DNA of 10,620 nt from Spirochaetia bacterium (GTDB lineage: Bacteria; Spirochaetota; Spirochaetia; Treponematales; Breznakiellaceae), in NCBI GenBank assembly GCA_026002045.1, contig BOAV01000087.1, positions 1 through 10,620 on the forward strand, read 5' to 3'. This document shows, piece after piece, positions 1 through 7,372 of this stretch (position 1 is the stretch's first letter; every line of letters begins with the position of its first letter). Position numbers and translations under genes: made by a program. The notes below the pieces were generated by a model. It was not told the DNA's origin, did not search any database, and saw only the letters and a list, made by a program, of their open reading frames with translations.

Positions 1-617
1 AGAAAAGCATTTACTATATCACCGGCGGCGACGAACACACCCTGCGATCATCCCCGCTGCTGGAAGCCTACAAGGCCAAGAACATCGAAGTCCTGGTCAT
101 GGACGACGAGATCGACGACATCGTGATCCCATCGATTGGCAGGTACAAAAAGCCCGGCATGGCCGAGGGTGAAACCGCCGAATGGGACATCAAGGCGGTG
201 AACCGGGCCGGGGCGGATGAGGAACTGGGCGAGAAGCAGGACAAGGCCGCTGAAAAGGAAATAAAGCCCGTCATCGAAAAGATCAAAAAGGCCCTGGGCG
301 AACGGGTCAAGGACGTGAAGCTTTCCCGCCGCCTCCACGACTCCCCCTCCTGCATCGTGGCGGACGAAAACGACCCCACCCTGCAAATGGCCCAGATGCT
401 CAAGGCCATGGGCCAGGCGCCGATGGACGACATCAAGCCGATCCTGGAAGTGAACGGGGAGCACCCCATCGTAGCCGCCCTCAAGGACGTTGAGGATGAA
501 GCCCGCATTGCCGATGTGGCGGGGGTATTGCTGGATCAAGCGCTTCTGGTGGAGGGGATCAAGATCAAGGACCCGGCGGATTTCGTGAAAAGGCTGAATA
601 GGCTGCTGGCAAAATAG
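1..617 (+). CDS. htpG: Molecular chaperone HtpG (bacterial Hsp90), C-terminal part
   Basis: ATP-dependent cytosolic Hsp90 chaperone that helps fold and remodel client proteins. Only the last 204 or so codons are here; the reading frame starts at base 3 and runs in from the left edge, ending with TAG at 615-617. The visible part begins KSIYYITGGDE, then LRSSPLLEAYKAKNIEVL and MDDEIDDIVIP, which are typical of the end of the HtpG middle domain (the IYYIT...SSP.LE...K.IEVL pattern). It is followed by a charged, lysine- and glutamate-rich linker and the C-terminal dimerisation domain with the usual SPSCIVADENDPTLQMAQML block, in which a conserved surface is known to mediate dimerisation. The ATPase domain lies outside the window. 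The JAMM gene starts 4 bases downstream, so the two are probably cotranscribed. No internal stops or oddities are seen. Identification is firm from the motif series; the length of the complete protein cannot be judged. Confidence 0.93.
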   Translation, partial: KSIYYITGGDEHTLRSSPLLEAYKAKNIEVLVMDDEIDDIVIPSIGRYKKPGMAEGETAEWDIKAVNRAGADEELGEKQDKAAEKEIKPVIEKIKKALGERVKDVKLSRRLHDSPSCIVADENDPTLQMAQMLKAMGQAPMDDIKPILEVNGEHPIVAALKDVEDEARIADVAGVLLDQALLVEGIKIKDPADFVKRLNRLLAK

Positions 618-621
618 CCCT

Positions 622-1035
622 ATGCTGAACCTGGGGCATGAGCTTTTCGAGCGGATGATAGCCCACGCCCGCCGGGGACTTCCCAACGAATCCTGCGGGC
701 TCTTTGCGGGGACCATTGAAAATACGGAAGAAAAAATCGTCAGGGCGGTCTACTGTTTAAAAAACGCTGACGAAAGCCCGGAACATTTTTCCATGGCCCC
801 GGAGGATCAACTCCGGGCCATTTCGGATATGCGCAAAAAGGGCTGGAGCCTGCTGGGAAATTTCCACAGCCATCCCACGACCCCCGCCCGGCCTTCGGAA
901 GAAGACATCCGTATGGCCTTCGACCCTTCATTGAGTTACATCATCATTTCTTTACAGGGCGCTGAACCGGTTTTAAAAAGTTTCATCATTTGCGGCGGCA
1001 CGGTTACAGAAGAAGCGGTAAAAATTGCCTATTGA
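622..1035 (+). CDS. JAMM/MPN+ (M67-type) metallopeptidase-like protein
   Basis: Small 137-residue protein made of a single JAMM (Mov34/MPN/PAD-1) domain. The full zinc-site signature is visible: a conserved Glu at residue 23 (in NESCGLF), then H82-S-H84-P, seven residues after H84 comes S92, and D95, matching the HxH(x7)SxxD pattern. All metal ligands and the catalytic Glu are therefore present and it should be active. Known bacterial and archaeal relatives cut isopeptide or peptide bonds next to ubiquitin-like or sulfur-carrier proteins (ThiS/MoaD type), often beside E1-like genes; no such partner is seen here, so the substrate is unknown. It starts 4 bases after the htpG stop with no evident Shine-Dalgarno sequence, which suggests translational coupling. 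The C-terminus abuts a transposase relic on the opposite strand, but the domain looks complete for its family (about 130-150 residues). Cytosolic; no signal peptide or membrane segment. Confidence 0.85.
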   Translation: MLNLGHELFERMIAHARRGLPNESCGLFAGTIENTEEKIVRAVYCLKNADESPEHFSMAPEDQLRAISDMRKKGWSLLGNFHSHPTTPARPSEEDIRMAFDPSLSYIIISLQGAEPVLKSFIICGGTVTEEAVKIAY

Positions 1036-1152
1036 CTCAAGCGCATTTTGCGAGCTTTCCTTCACCATGCCGAGCATGAACCACATCAGTTTTTTGAACG
1101 GCATCTTACGCTCCCGGCTGAAATCCTGCCCCTTCTTTATGACCTGGAGTAG
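1036..1152 (-). pseudogene. Relic of an IS4-type transposase (N-terminal fragment)
   Basis: The gap between the JAMM gene and guaB, read on the minus strand, has an open frame without stops that translates as (L)QVIKKGQDFSRERKM, then PFKKLMWFMLGMVKESSQNALE. The arrangement DF(S/T)R.RK(L/M)PF followed by a hydrophobic helix and a GxxxxS.QNALE-like end is the well-known N-terminal pattern of IS4-family DDE transposases. The similarity stops exactly where the JAMM stop codon begins, and there is no start codon in front, no DDE core and no terminal repeat, so this is a dead leftover. Its upstream end runs out of frame into the last codons of guaB. Alternative: chance similarity, which I consider less likely because of the length of the pattern. 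Family assignment is from memory of the motif, not from a search. Confidence 0.55.
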
Positions 1153-2573
1153 TTGGGCGCTTCCTGGGTTATGGTCACATCATGGGCATGACTTTCCTTG
1201 AGACCCGCTGCAGTTATCTTACAGAAGTTCCGGTACTTCTTCAACTCGTCTATGGTCTTGCAGCCGCAGTAGCCCATCCCCTTGCGGAGCCCCGACACCA
1301 GTTGATGAAGATAATTGCGAAGTTCCCCCTTATAGGGCACCCGGCCTTCGATGCCCTCGGGCACCGGGGTTTCATCCTTGGAAATTTGATAGCGGTCCCC
1401 GCTGCCGTCGGTGATGGCCCCCATGCTCCCCATGCCCCGGTAAGTCTTGTAAATCCTGCCGTCAAAGATGACCTCGTGCCCCGGCGCTTCCTTGAGCCCC
1501 GCGAAAAGGTTCCCGATCATCACCGTACTGGCCCCTGCGCCGATGGCCTTGGTAACATCCCCGGAGAACTTGATCCCCCCATCGGCAATGACGGGAATGC
1601 CCGATTTTGCGGCCTCTTCGGCGCAGTCCCAAACCGCAGTAAACTGGGGCACCCCGACCCCCGCCACAACACGGGTGGTACAGATCGATCCCGGCCCAAT
1701 GCCAACCTTGACCGCATCGGCCCCGGCTTCGATAAGCCTGCGGGTTCCCTCTTTTGAAGCAACGTTTCCGCCGATTACGGGGACATTGAATTTCGACTTG
1801 ATCCCCCGCACCGCGTCCATCACATTTTTTGAATCCCCGTGGGCGGTGTCCAGCACCACAAAATCGATCTTGGCGTTTTGCAGAAGGGGCATACGCACCG
1901 GATAATCCTGGGGAGAAACCGCCGCCCCCACGATGAGCCGCCCCTGTTTGTCCGTGGCGGCCTGGGGGAAGCTGGCGTGTTTTTCCATATCCTTCACGGT
2001 GATAAGCCCCGTCAGGCGGCCGTTGTTGTCCACCACGGGGAGCTTCTCGATCCGGTGCCTGCCGAATTTTTCACGGGCGCTTGAAACCGACGGGGTCCCC
2101 TGCTCGGTCACGGGATCTTTGGTCATCACATCCCGCACAGCAATACTGTCATCCTGACAGAATTTCAGATCCCGGCTGGTGATGATCCCTACGAGGATTC
2201 CATCTTTATTCAAAACGGGCATCCCGGAAAAATTGTAGCGATCCCGCAGTTCCTTCACATCTTTCACCAAAGCATCATCGGTCACGGTGATCGGAGAATC
2301 AATAACCCAGTTGAGGTAACGCTTCACATTCCCCACCTGCCGGGCCTGTTCCTCGGGGCTCAGGTTCCGGTGGATCACCCCCGCGCCCCCTTCAAGGGCG
2401 ATGGCGATGGCGAGCTTTTCCTCGGTGACCGTATCCATGGCCGCTGAAATAACCGGCACATTCAGGTACACTCCGGTGCAGAGCATGGATTTAACATCGC
2501 ACTCCTTGGGAAGGATGTCAGAATAACCGGGCAGTAAAAGCACATCATCGTAAGATAAAGCTTCGGTAAACAT
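1137..2573 (-). CDS. guaB: Inosine-5'-monophosphate dehydrogenase
   Basis: Catalyses the NAD-dependent oxidation of IMP to XMP, the first committed step of GMP synthesis, in the cytosol. The 478-residue length is usual. Visible in order: N-terminal barrel start (YDDVLLLPGYSDILP), two CBS domains at about residues 92-149 and 153-206 (Bateman module, a nucleotide-sensing region), LDTAHGDS with Asp242, the phosphate and catalytic loop GIGPGSICTTR with the nucleophile Cys298, ADGGIKFSGD, the YRGMGSMGA segment, the flap with the EGIEGRVPYKG stretch, and the classic C-terminal ESHAHDVTIT..APNYS. Start ATG has an AAGGGG Shine-Dalgarno at 2582-2587, 8 bases away. It lies downstream of purB on the same strand, but a large inverted repeat lies between, so cotranscription is uncertain. 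The last codons overlap, in another frame, the end of a transposase relic, yet the protein C-terminus looks intact. Confidence 0.97.
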   Translation of the reverse strand: MFTEALSYDDVLLLPGYSDILPKECDVKSMLCTGVYLNVPVISAAMDTVTEEKLAIAIALEGGAGVIHRNLSPEEQARQVGNVKRYLNWVIDSPITVTDDALVKDVKELRDRYNFSGMPVLNKDGILVGIITSRDLKFCQDDSIAVRDVMTKDPVTEQGTPSVSSAREKFGRHRIEKLPVVDNNGRLTGLITVKDMEKHASFPQAATDKQGRLIVGAAVSPQDYPVRMPLLQNAKIDFVVLDTAHGDSKNVMDAVRGIKSKFNVPVIGGNVASKEGTRRLIEAGADAVKVGIGPGSICTTRVVAGVGVPQFTAVWDCAEEAAKSGIPVIADGGIKFSGDVTKAIGAGASTVMIGNLFAGLKEAPGHEVIFDGRIYKTYRGMGSMGAITDGSGDRYQISKDETPVPEGIEGRVPYKGELRNYLHQLVSGLRKGMGYCGCKTIDELKKYRNFCKITAAGLKESHAHDVTITQEAPNYSRS

Positions 2574-2600
2574 ATTATAAACCCCTTCTAATTCCTAATA

Positions 2601-2708
2601 TTAACCACAGAGGACACAGAGATTAACACAGAGTTCACAGAGGAAGATTAAAAATTCTTAATATTCTCTGTGTCCTCCGTGTCTTCCCTCCGTGTTCTTT
2701 GTGGTTTA
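2601..2708. repeat. Inverted-repeat element of CACAGAG heptamers (4 + 4 copies)
   Basis: Between guaB and purB. The left arm has CACAGAG at 2606, 2615, 2627 and 2636 (steps of 9, 12, 9). The right arm has its complement as CTCTGTG at 2666, CTCCGTG at 2675 and 2688, and CTTTGTG at 2697 (steps of 9, 13, 9). The outer ends TTAACCAC (2601) and GTGGTTTA (to 2708) also pair, and the centre is an A/T-rich loop with TTAAAAATTCTTAA. The whole can fold into one long imperfect hairpin of about 50 pairs per side. It has no coding capacity. I recall similar ACAGAGG-rich palindromes scattered in intergenic regions of many environmental bacteria, so it is probably one copy of a dispersed REP/MITE-like family. 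It sits after the purB stop and before the guaB start, so it may stop or process purB mRNA. Confidence 0.85.
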
Positions 2709-2716
2709 TCTTCTCT

Positions 2717-4186
2717 TCATTTCTTCTGCATTAATTCCCGATACTTGACGGCCAAATTCTTCGCCTTCTTCACCGCGAGCCCGTTGTACTGTTCAGGTTT
2801 TTCAAACCATGAAAGGGCGTCCGCAGCATTACTAACGATTCCCAGCTCCGCCATCTTTTTCCCGATGCGGGCAAGGACTTCCGGATCGGCGGAAAGGGCC
2901 GCGGCAAAACTAAGGCTTTCTTTTTCCGCTTTCAGTGTAATTTTTCTAATTACTTCGTGGGCATCGGAGACGCCGCTTTCCGCCAGCAGTATATATGCGG
3001 GTTCCGCCAAGATTCCGCCAGGAATCACGCCTCCGCTAATTCCACCCGATGCATCACCCCGCAGATTTTTTAACAGCCGCTCACGATCCGCGCCGAGCCC
3101 TTCGATGACCCCGGACATGCGGCTTATGGCGAGGCAGAAGCCGGCAACGTAGTCGGCGATGAAACGCTGGCTGGCGGAATTGGAAAGGTCCCGCTGGTGT
3201 TCGCTTATCTGGTCCATGAAAAAAGTCGTCACCCGGGGCATGAATGCCTTCCAGAGACTTTTGACGTGCTCCGAATTCCAGGGGTTCCGCTTCTGGGGCA
3301 TGGTGGAGGAGCCCACCTGATCCGCCGCGAAGCCCTCCCGCAGTTCACCGATTTCGCTGCGCTGCAAATTACGGAGGTCGTCGGCAAGGTTGGCGATGAT
3401 CCCGAAGGCGACGTTGAATTCCAGCAGCAGCCGCAAAAGGTATTCGGGTTCCACGAGCTGGGTGGAATGTTCCGAAGGCTCAAGACCCAGTTCGGCAAGG
3501 TAGAGCCGCTCCAGTTCTTCCGGGTCCTTGACGATCATGCTGGTGGCGTTGTAGGCCCCCACCGCCCCGGCAAGTTTTCCCTTAAGCTGCTCCGCAAGGC
3601 GCTCAATTTCCAGGATCGACTTCCCCAGCCGGGAAACATACTCCGCAATGGCAAAGCCCACAGTGATGGGCACCGCGTGCTGGCCGTGGGTGCGGCCCAC
3701 CTGCGCTGTGGCCGCCTCTTTTTCCGCAAAATTGCAGAGAAGAATCTCCAGCTTTTTGAGATGGGGCAATACCACCTCACGGGTCACTCCCCGGATGCGG
3801 TAGGAAAGGCTGGTATCCAGAATGTCCACACTGGTTGCACCCAGGTGCACCAGGGGAGCGGTCTCAGGGGGGACCTTCCGCTTAATCACATTCACCAGGG
3901 CCCGGATATTGTGCCGGGTCTTTTCTTCCTCGGCGTAAACCTCTGCCGGATCAACAGCGGCTGCGGCTTTTTCAAGCTCCGCCTTGAGGGCCGGTGTCAG
4001 ACCGCCCCGGACAGTGAGGTGGGCGATCATCAGGGCAATCTCCGCCTTGACACAGGCGGACACCGAGGCTTCCTCGGAGATCCAGGGCGCCAGGGAATCA
4101 AAGAGGGCTTCTTCGGAGATTGAGTACCGATGATCGATGGGAGAAATATTGCGGAAAATATTGCGGGTTTTTATTGAGGCTTCCAT
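2717..4186 (-). CDS. purB: Adenylosuccinate lyase
   Basis: Cleaves adenylosuccinate to AMP plus fumarate, and SAICAR to AICAR plus fumarate, in purine synthesis. Belongs to the fumarase/aspartase superfamily: the signature GSSTMPQKRNP is at about residues 292-302, the catalytic-histidine region is RTHGQHAVP at about 165-173, HLGATSVDILDT lies at about 114-125, and ISEHQRDLSNSASQRF follows the signature. With the ATG at 4184-4186 the protein has 489 residues, slightly long for the family. An in-frame TTG at 4199-4201 would add five residues, but it overlaps the -10 box of the only convincing promoter, so I prefer the ATG. No Shine-Dalgarno sequence precedes either start; the ATG lies 5 bases after the -10, which points to a leaderless or near-leaderless mRNA. 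Upstream is the symporter terminator; downstream are the CACAGAG element and guaB, which acts on the other branch from IMP. Confidence 0.93.
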   Translation of the reverse strand: MEASIKTRNIFRNISPIDHRYSISEEALFDSLAPWISEEASVSACVKAEIALMIAHLTVRGGLTPALKAELEKAAAAVDPAEVYAEEEKTRHNIRALVNVIKRKVPPETAPLVHLGATSVDILDTSLSYRIRGVTREVVLPHLKKLEILLCNFAEKEAATAQVGRTHGQHAVPITVGFAIAEYVSRLGKSILEIERLAEQLKGKLAGAVGAYNATSMIVKDPEELERLYLAELGLEPSEHSTQLVEPEYLLRLLLEFNVAFGIIANLADDLRNLQRSEIGELREGFAADQVGSSTMPQKRNPWNSEHVKSLWKAFMPRVTTFFMDQISEHQRDLSNSASQRFIADYVAGFCLAISRMSGVIEGLGADRERLLKNLRGDASGGISGGVIPGGILAEPAYILLAESGVSDAHEVIRKITLKAEKESLSFAAALSADPEVLARIGKKMAELGIVSNAADALSWFEKPEQYNGLAVKKAKNLAVKYRELMQKK

Positions 4187-4221
4187 GTCGAAGCATAGCA
4201 AAAAATGGGGGGATTTGTCCA
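4187..4221 (-). promoter_or_regulatory. purB promoter, leaderless type
   Basis: Read on the minus strand: -35 TGGACA at 4216-4221, an 18-base spacer ending in TTTTTTGC, and -10 TATGCT at 4192-4197 with the extended-10 TG two bases before it. Only TCGAC separates the -10 from the purB ATG at 4186, so transcription should start at or next to the start codon. The layout is nearly identical to the promoter of the YheO-like regulator at 9813-9848, which supports it as a real element rather than a chance match. Confidence 0.65.
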
Positions 4222-4238
4222 GTGCCCGGAGGGGGCAT

Positions 4239-4290
4239 AAAAAAACGGCGGGTAATAACAGGCGGAAATTTTCCGCATATTACCACCCGC
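4239..4290 (-). terminator. Intrinsic terminator of the symporter gene
   Basis: On the minus strand, 50 bases after the symporter stop, GCGGGTGGTAATA pairs with TATTACCCGC (10 pairs with a 3-base bulge from a repeated GGT). It encloses a second perfect hairpin, GCGGAAA/TTTCCGC, and is followed shortly by seven T residues (4239-4245). This is a strong Rho-independent terminator. It ends only 17 bases before the purB -35 box, so it insulates purB from the lyase/symporter block. Confidence 0.88.
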
Positions 4291-4339
4291 TGTAAGCCTC
4301 CGCCCTTTGTGTTACATCGGACGGAGACCTAAAGGGAGT

Positions 4340-5737
4340 TTAGAGATTAGCCGCAAGTTCAGTCCGCGCGCCGGGTTTATTCTTTCCGACAATGCTTCCG
4401 ATGATCAGCGCGATGGTTCCCACCGCCATGGTCACCAGCATCCGTTCGGGCAGATGGACAAGGCCAATCATGTCGATCAGGGCGGTAACGCCGCCGCAAA
4501 TGATGGACGCAAAGGCGCCGTAACGGTTTGCCCCTTTCCAGAACAGCCCCAAAATCATGGGCGCAAATAATACGCCGCTCTGCAGGGGAGAGGTCCAGAA
4601 AAGCAGGCCGATGATACTGGTAAAGTTAAGGGCAATTACCGCGGCCAGAAGGGCGCCGATGATGGCGGACCAGCGGGTGACGGCCATTGATTTGGGCAGC
4701 TCATCGTAGTCCTTATCGGGATGCATTATCTTGTGATAAATGTCCCGGGAACACATACCGGAAAGGCTGGTCATCATGGAGTCCGCAGTGGACATGATCG
4801 CCGCGAGCACCGCCGCCAGGAAGATAACCCCGGCCCATTTGGGCATGGTCTTATTAACTACTTCCCCTAATACGGCGCCGGAAGGAACATGGGGGAATAC
4901 CCGGTGGGCCACATCGCCGATAAGGCCAACGGGAATCGCCAGGATGATGAGCACCACACAGGCGATGAGGGAAGAATTACGGGCATCCTTCTCATCCTTG
5001 GCGCTCTGGAACCGAAGATAGTATTCATAGGCAAACATGGAACCTACAATGGTGGGGATCAACGAATACATAAATGTTCCCGCCGCATCCGGAGTGGCAA
5101 AGAAGGGCTGGGCAAAGACCTGGCTCGCCTGGACTCCTACCTCTTTGGTCAGAACGTTCATGCTGAGCACCGCGATGATGGGCAGGAAGATAAGACAGAT
5201 ACCCAGCTGCATAACATCGGTGACCGCCACGCCCCACATACCGGCCATACAGGTATACAGAATTACTACCACCACGCCGATGAGGATTGCCACGGGCCGG
5301 GCAATGCCGAAGGCCTGGGCCATCCCGCCGAAGGCGGAAAACTGAGCGGCAATAATAGCAATAGTACCGAAGATGTACACAAAGGCATGATAGCCCCGCA
5401 GAATCTTAGAAGCGCCATAACGGCTTTCAATAAAATCCGGGGGAGTAAGATTATTCGACCGCCTGCGGAAGTGGGGCGCCACAAAGGCGTTCACCAGACA
5501 CGCCGCCGCATAGCCGAGTATTGCATACATACCGGCCCAGAGCCCCATTTCGGCGCCCTGCTGAACACCGCCTACCAGGGCGCCTCCTCCAAAGTGGGTC
5601 GCCGCGATAGTAAAGGTAAGAACCAAAAGCGGCATCTTCCTCCCAGCCACCAGCAAATCCGTGGCATTAGCTATCCTCCTGGAAAGGATAACGCCCATTG
5701 CAATAAATATCCCACAAAGAACTAGTAACGCTACCAT
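4340..5737 (-). CDS. Sodium:solute symporter family (SSS) transporter
   Basis: Inner-membrane protein of 465 residues that should import a small organic solute with Na+. About 12-13 hydrophobic segments can be traced. Family hallmarks are the TM1 region FTIAATHFGGGALVGG (about 42-57), PPDFIESRYG after the second long helix pair (about 99-108), and the TM8 motif AAIMSTADSMMTS (about 312-324). The Ser/Thr residues of that motif form the Na2 sodium site in known SSS structures. Start ATG has GGAGG at 5744-5748, 6 bases away. It lies downstream of two beta-eliminating lyases on the same strand, which suggests that it imports their amino-acid substrate. This is inference from context: SSS members carry sugars, proline, pantothenate, carboxylates and more, and known tryptophanase or tyrosine phenol-lyase permeases are usually of other families. 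It ends with a strong terminator at 4239-4290. No truncation is seen. Confidence 0.88.
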   Translation of the reverse strand: MVALLVLCGIFIAMGVILSRRIANATDLLVAGRKMPLLVLTFTIAATHFGGGALVGGVQQGAEMGLWAGMYAILGYAAACLVNAFVAPHFRRRSNNLTPPDFIESRYGASKILRGYHAFVYIFGTIAIIAAQFSAFGGMAQAFGIARPVAILIGVVVVILYTCMAGMWGVAVTDVMQLGICLIFLPIIAVLSMNVLTKEVGVQASQVFAQPFFATPDAAGTFMYSLIPTIVGSMFAYEYYLRFQSAKDEKDARNSSLIACVVLIILAIPVGLIGDVAHRVFPHVPSGAVLGEVVNKTMPKWAGVIFLAAVLAAIMSTADSMMTSLSGMCSRDIYHKIMHPDKDYDELPKSMAVTRWSAIIGALLAAVIALNFTSIIGLLFWTSPLQSGVLFAPMILGLFWKGANRYGAFASIICGGVTALIDMIGLVHLPERMLVTMAVGTIALIIGSIVGKNKPGARTELAANL

Positions 5738-5763
5738 AGGTAACCTCCGTCAAAAATACATAT

Positions 5764-5782
5764 ATTTAGTCAAAGACTAAAT
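5764..5782. promoter_or_regulatory. Perfect 8-3-8 inverted repeat upstream of the symporter
   Basis: ATTTAGTC-AAA-GACTAAAT is a perfect palindrome with a 3-base centre, 16 bases upstream of the symporter Shine-Dalgarno sequence (5744-5748). Upstream of it on the minus strand is A/T-rich sequence with TATAAAAT (5788-5795) that could be a -10, but I see no good -35. The repeat could be an operator for a dimeric regulator or a short mRNA hairpin. Function unproven. Confidence 0.45.
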
Positions 5783-5843
5783 CCGCTATTTTATATTTCT
5801 GCGGTTTTTAATTTTGATTCTTCAGGAAAAGGCAAAGCAGTAC

Positions 5844-5885
5844 AACCACGAAAGGGGATCAGAGGTCCAATCCCCTTTCGTGGTT
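5844..5885 (-). terminator. Perfect 16-bp hairpin between second lyase and symporter
   Basis: AACCACGAAAGGGGAT (5844-5859) and ATCCCCTTTCGTGGTT (5870-5885) are perfect complements around a 10-base loop, 17 bases after the stop of the second lyase gene. The stem is strong, but on the minus strand the following bases (GTACTGCTTTGCC) are a poor T tract. It may therefore be a partial terminator, a 3'-end stabiliser or an RNA-processing site that lowers symporter expression relative to the lyases. On the plus strand it is followed by TTAAGAAAC, also not a T tract. Confidence 0.65.
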
Positions 5886-5902
5886 TAAGAAACAATCAAC
5901 GA

Positions 5903-7372
5903 TTAGGGCAGCGGGAAAACCGGCTCATAATCGTCAAAGAACGTATGAAGCCCAATCTCGCTCATCTCCAGGGGGGGGCGATCATCGGCGATGGGTTTGA
6001 AGCCCGGGAGCTTATCGCCCCAAGCCATGGCCCGTGCCAGACATTCCGCGGCCCAGTCATAGTGGGGTTCAAAGTAAACCCGCCGGGGCATGGCGCAGCG
6101 GATAAGCTCGTAGGGAGCCTTGGTCCGCTTGCTGACATCCAGGGGGTTCGCAGGATCGATGCGGCCCCGCTGTAGTGAATCCATGGCCGTGGAGGCAAAG
6201 CCCCCTTCGATGTACGCCTGGGCCGACAGGCAGGTGGCCGGTCCCTGGGTGTGATCCAGGTGGGGCAGACACTTGCCGGCGTTGATGTACACCGCGAAAC
6301 AGGCTGCAGGTTCAAGGATATGCACCCCCCGTTTTTTGCAGGCGTTGGCGAAATAATCAACCTGGCGCTGGCGGTCCTGGAGGTAATAATCGTTTACCCC
6401 TTCTATAAGGCCCACCGCCAGGGATTCAAGATCCCGTCCGGAGAGCCCGCCATAGGTAATGTATCCGTCGGTGCGGATAACCTTGGGCTGCATCTTCTGC
6501 CAGACCTTCTTGTCCCGCAGGGCGATAAAGCCGCCCATGTTGACCATGCCGGTCTTCTTGGCGCTCATGTGACAGCCGTCGGCATGGGACAGCATCTCAT
6601 TGACGATCTCAAGACAGGTCTTGTCGGCATAGCCAGGCTCGTGGGCTTTGATCATCCAGGCATTCTCGGAAATCCGGGCGATGTCCAGATAGAATTGGGT
6701 ATCGATCTTTTTGTATTTATCGATGACCTTCCTCACCTCGCGGATGTTCTCCATGGAAACCGCCTGTCCGCCGTTAAGGTTGTTGGGAACCACCAATTCA
6801 ACCAGGGGAATCTTTTCCGCGTGTTGAATGAAGTATTCCTCAAAGGCCTTTACGTCCATGTTGCCCTTGAACCAGCCCCGGTTGTTTTCATCAAGGTAAT
6901 CCTTGCAAACAAAATCTACCGGTTCGGCTCCCCGCTGGAAACTCCAGGCGCTGGTAGTGGTAAAGTGAGTGTTGGAGGGGATCTTGTCCCCGGCCTTCAC
7001 CAGCACTTCGTAGATCGGCGCTTCCGACGAGCGTCCCTGGTGAGAGGGGAACACGTAGGGCATGCCGGTGAACTTTTGTACCGATTCCTCAAAGAACTCG
7101 AAGCTGCGGCAATAGAAGTAACTCTCGTCACCTTCCATCATGGCGCTCCACTGCCGGTCGCTCAGGGCGCCGGTTCCGCTGTCAGTAACCATGTTGATGA
7201 ACACATATTTGGCGGGCAGCAGCCGGCCGGAATATCCGTGTTTCTTCATGATCTCCTTGCGCTTCTCGCGGGTAGTGGGGATCGTGTATTCCACCGCCTT
7301 AATCCGATAAGGCGGCGCCTTATCAAAGGGAAGATCGGTCTTAAGCATCATTTCCTGATCGCTAATTCTCAT
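5903..7372 (-). CDS. PLP-dependent beta-eliminating lyase (tryptophanase/tyrosine phenol-lyase family), copy 2
   Basis: A 489-residue PLP enzyme expected to split an amino acid by beta-elimination into pyruvate, ammonium and a leaving group, in the cytosol. Conserved cofactor residues by comparison with Citrobacter tyrosine phenol-lyase: Tyr85 (GDESY), Gln112-Gly-Arg114 (SHQGR), Asn198 (PNNLNGGQ), Asp230 and Arg233 (LDIAR), Ser270-Ala-Lys-Lys273 with Lys273 as the PLP lysine, and Arg430 (MPRR). About 60% identical to the upstream copy and colinear to about residue 460. Substrate-pocket differences: the copy 1 stretch TTTRAH is TTTSAW here, and Met397 replaces the Arg381 of tyrosine phenol-lyase. 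The tryptophanase Asp/His pair is also absent, so neither name can be assigned safely. Start ATG has a perfect AGGAGG at 7381-7386, 8 bases away. It lies 74 bases after copy 1 and is probably cotranscribed from the promoter at 8984-9012. A strong hairpin follows the stop. Confidence 0.87.
   Translation of the reverse strand: MRISDQEMMLKTDLPFDKAPPYRIKAVEYTIPTTREKRKEIMKKHGYSGRLLPAKYVFINMVTDSGTGALSDRQWSAMMEGDESYFYCRSFEFFEESVQKFTGMPYVFPSHQGRSSEAPIYEVLVKAGDKIPSNTHFTTTSAWSFQRGAEPVDFVCKDYLDENNRGWFKGNMDVKAFEEYFIQHAEKIPLVELVVPNNLNGGQAVSMENIREVRKVIDKYKKIDTQFYLDIARISENAWMIKAHEPGYADKTCLEIVNEMLSHADGCHMSAKKTGMVNMGGFIALRDKKVWQKMQPKVIRTDGYITYGGLSGRDLESLAVGLIEGVNDYYLQDRQRQVDYFANACKKRGVHILEPAACFAVYINAGKCLPHLDHTQGPATCLSAQAYIEGGFASTAMDSLQRGRIDPANPLDVSKRTKAPYELIRCAMPRRVYFEPHYDWAAECLARAMAWGDKLPGFKPIADDRPPLEMSEIGLHTFFDDYEPVFPLP

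Noticed and set aside
48..716. Minus-strand open frame of 222 codons opposite htpG and the JAMM start
   Set aside because: It is antisense to two clearly recognised genes; its protein has no family pattern and looks like the complement of their codons.
2571..2579. TATAAT next to the guaB ATG as a third leaderless promoter
   Set aside because: The hexamer abuts the ATG with no room for a start site, no -35 is seen at the right distance, and a usable AAGGGG ribosome site is present instead.
2601..2708. CRISPR array
   Set aside because: The repeat units are 7-base motifs in inverted arms with 2-6 base gaps, not direct repeats of 25-40 bases with unique spacers, and no cas genes are nearby.
3197..4123. 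Long plus-strand open frame (308 codons) opposite purB
   Set aside because: High G+C third positions leave antisense frames open; the translation is rich in His/Gly/Arg with no domain, while purB motifs on the other strand are decisive.
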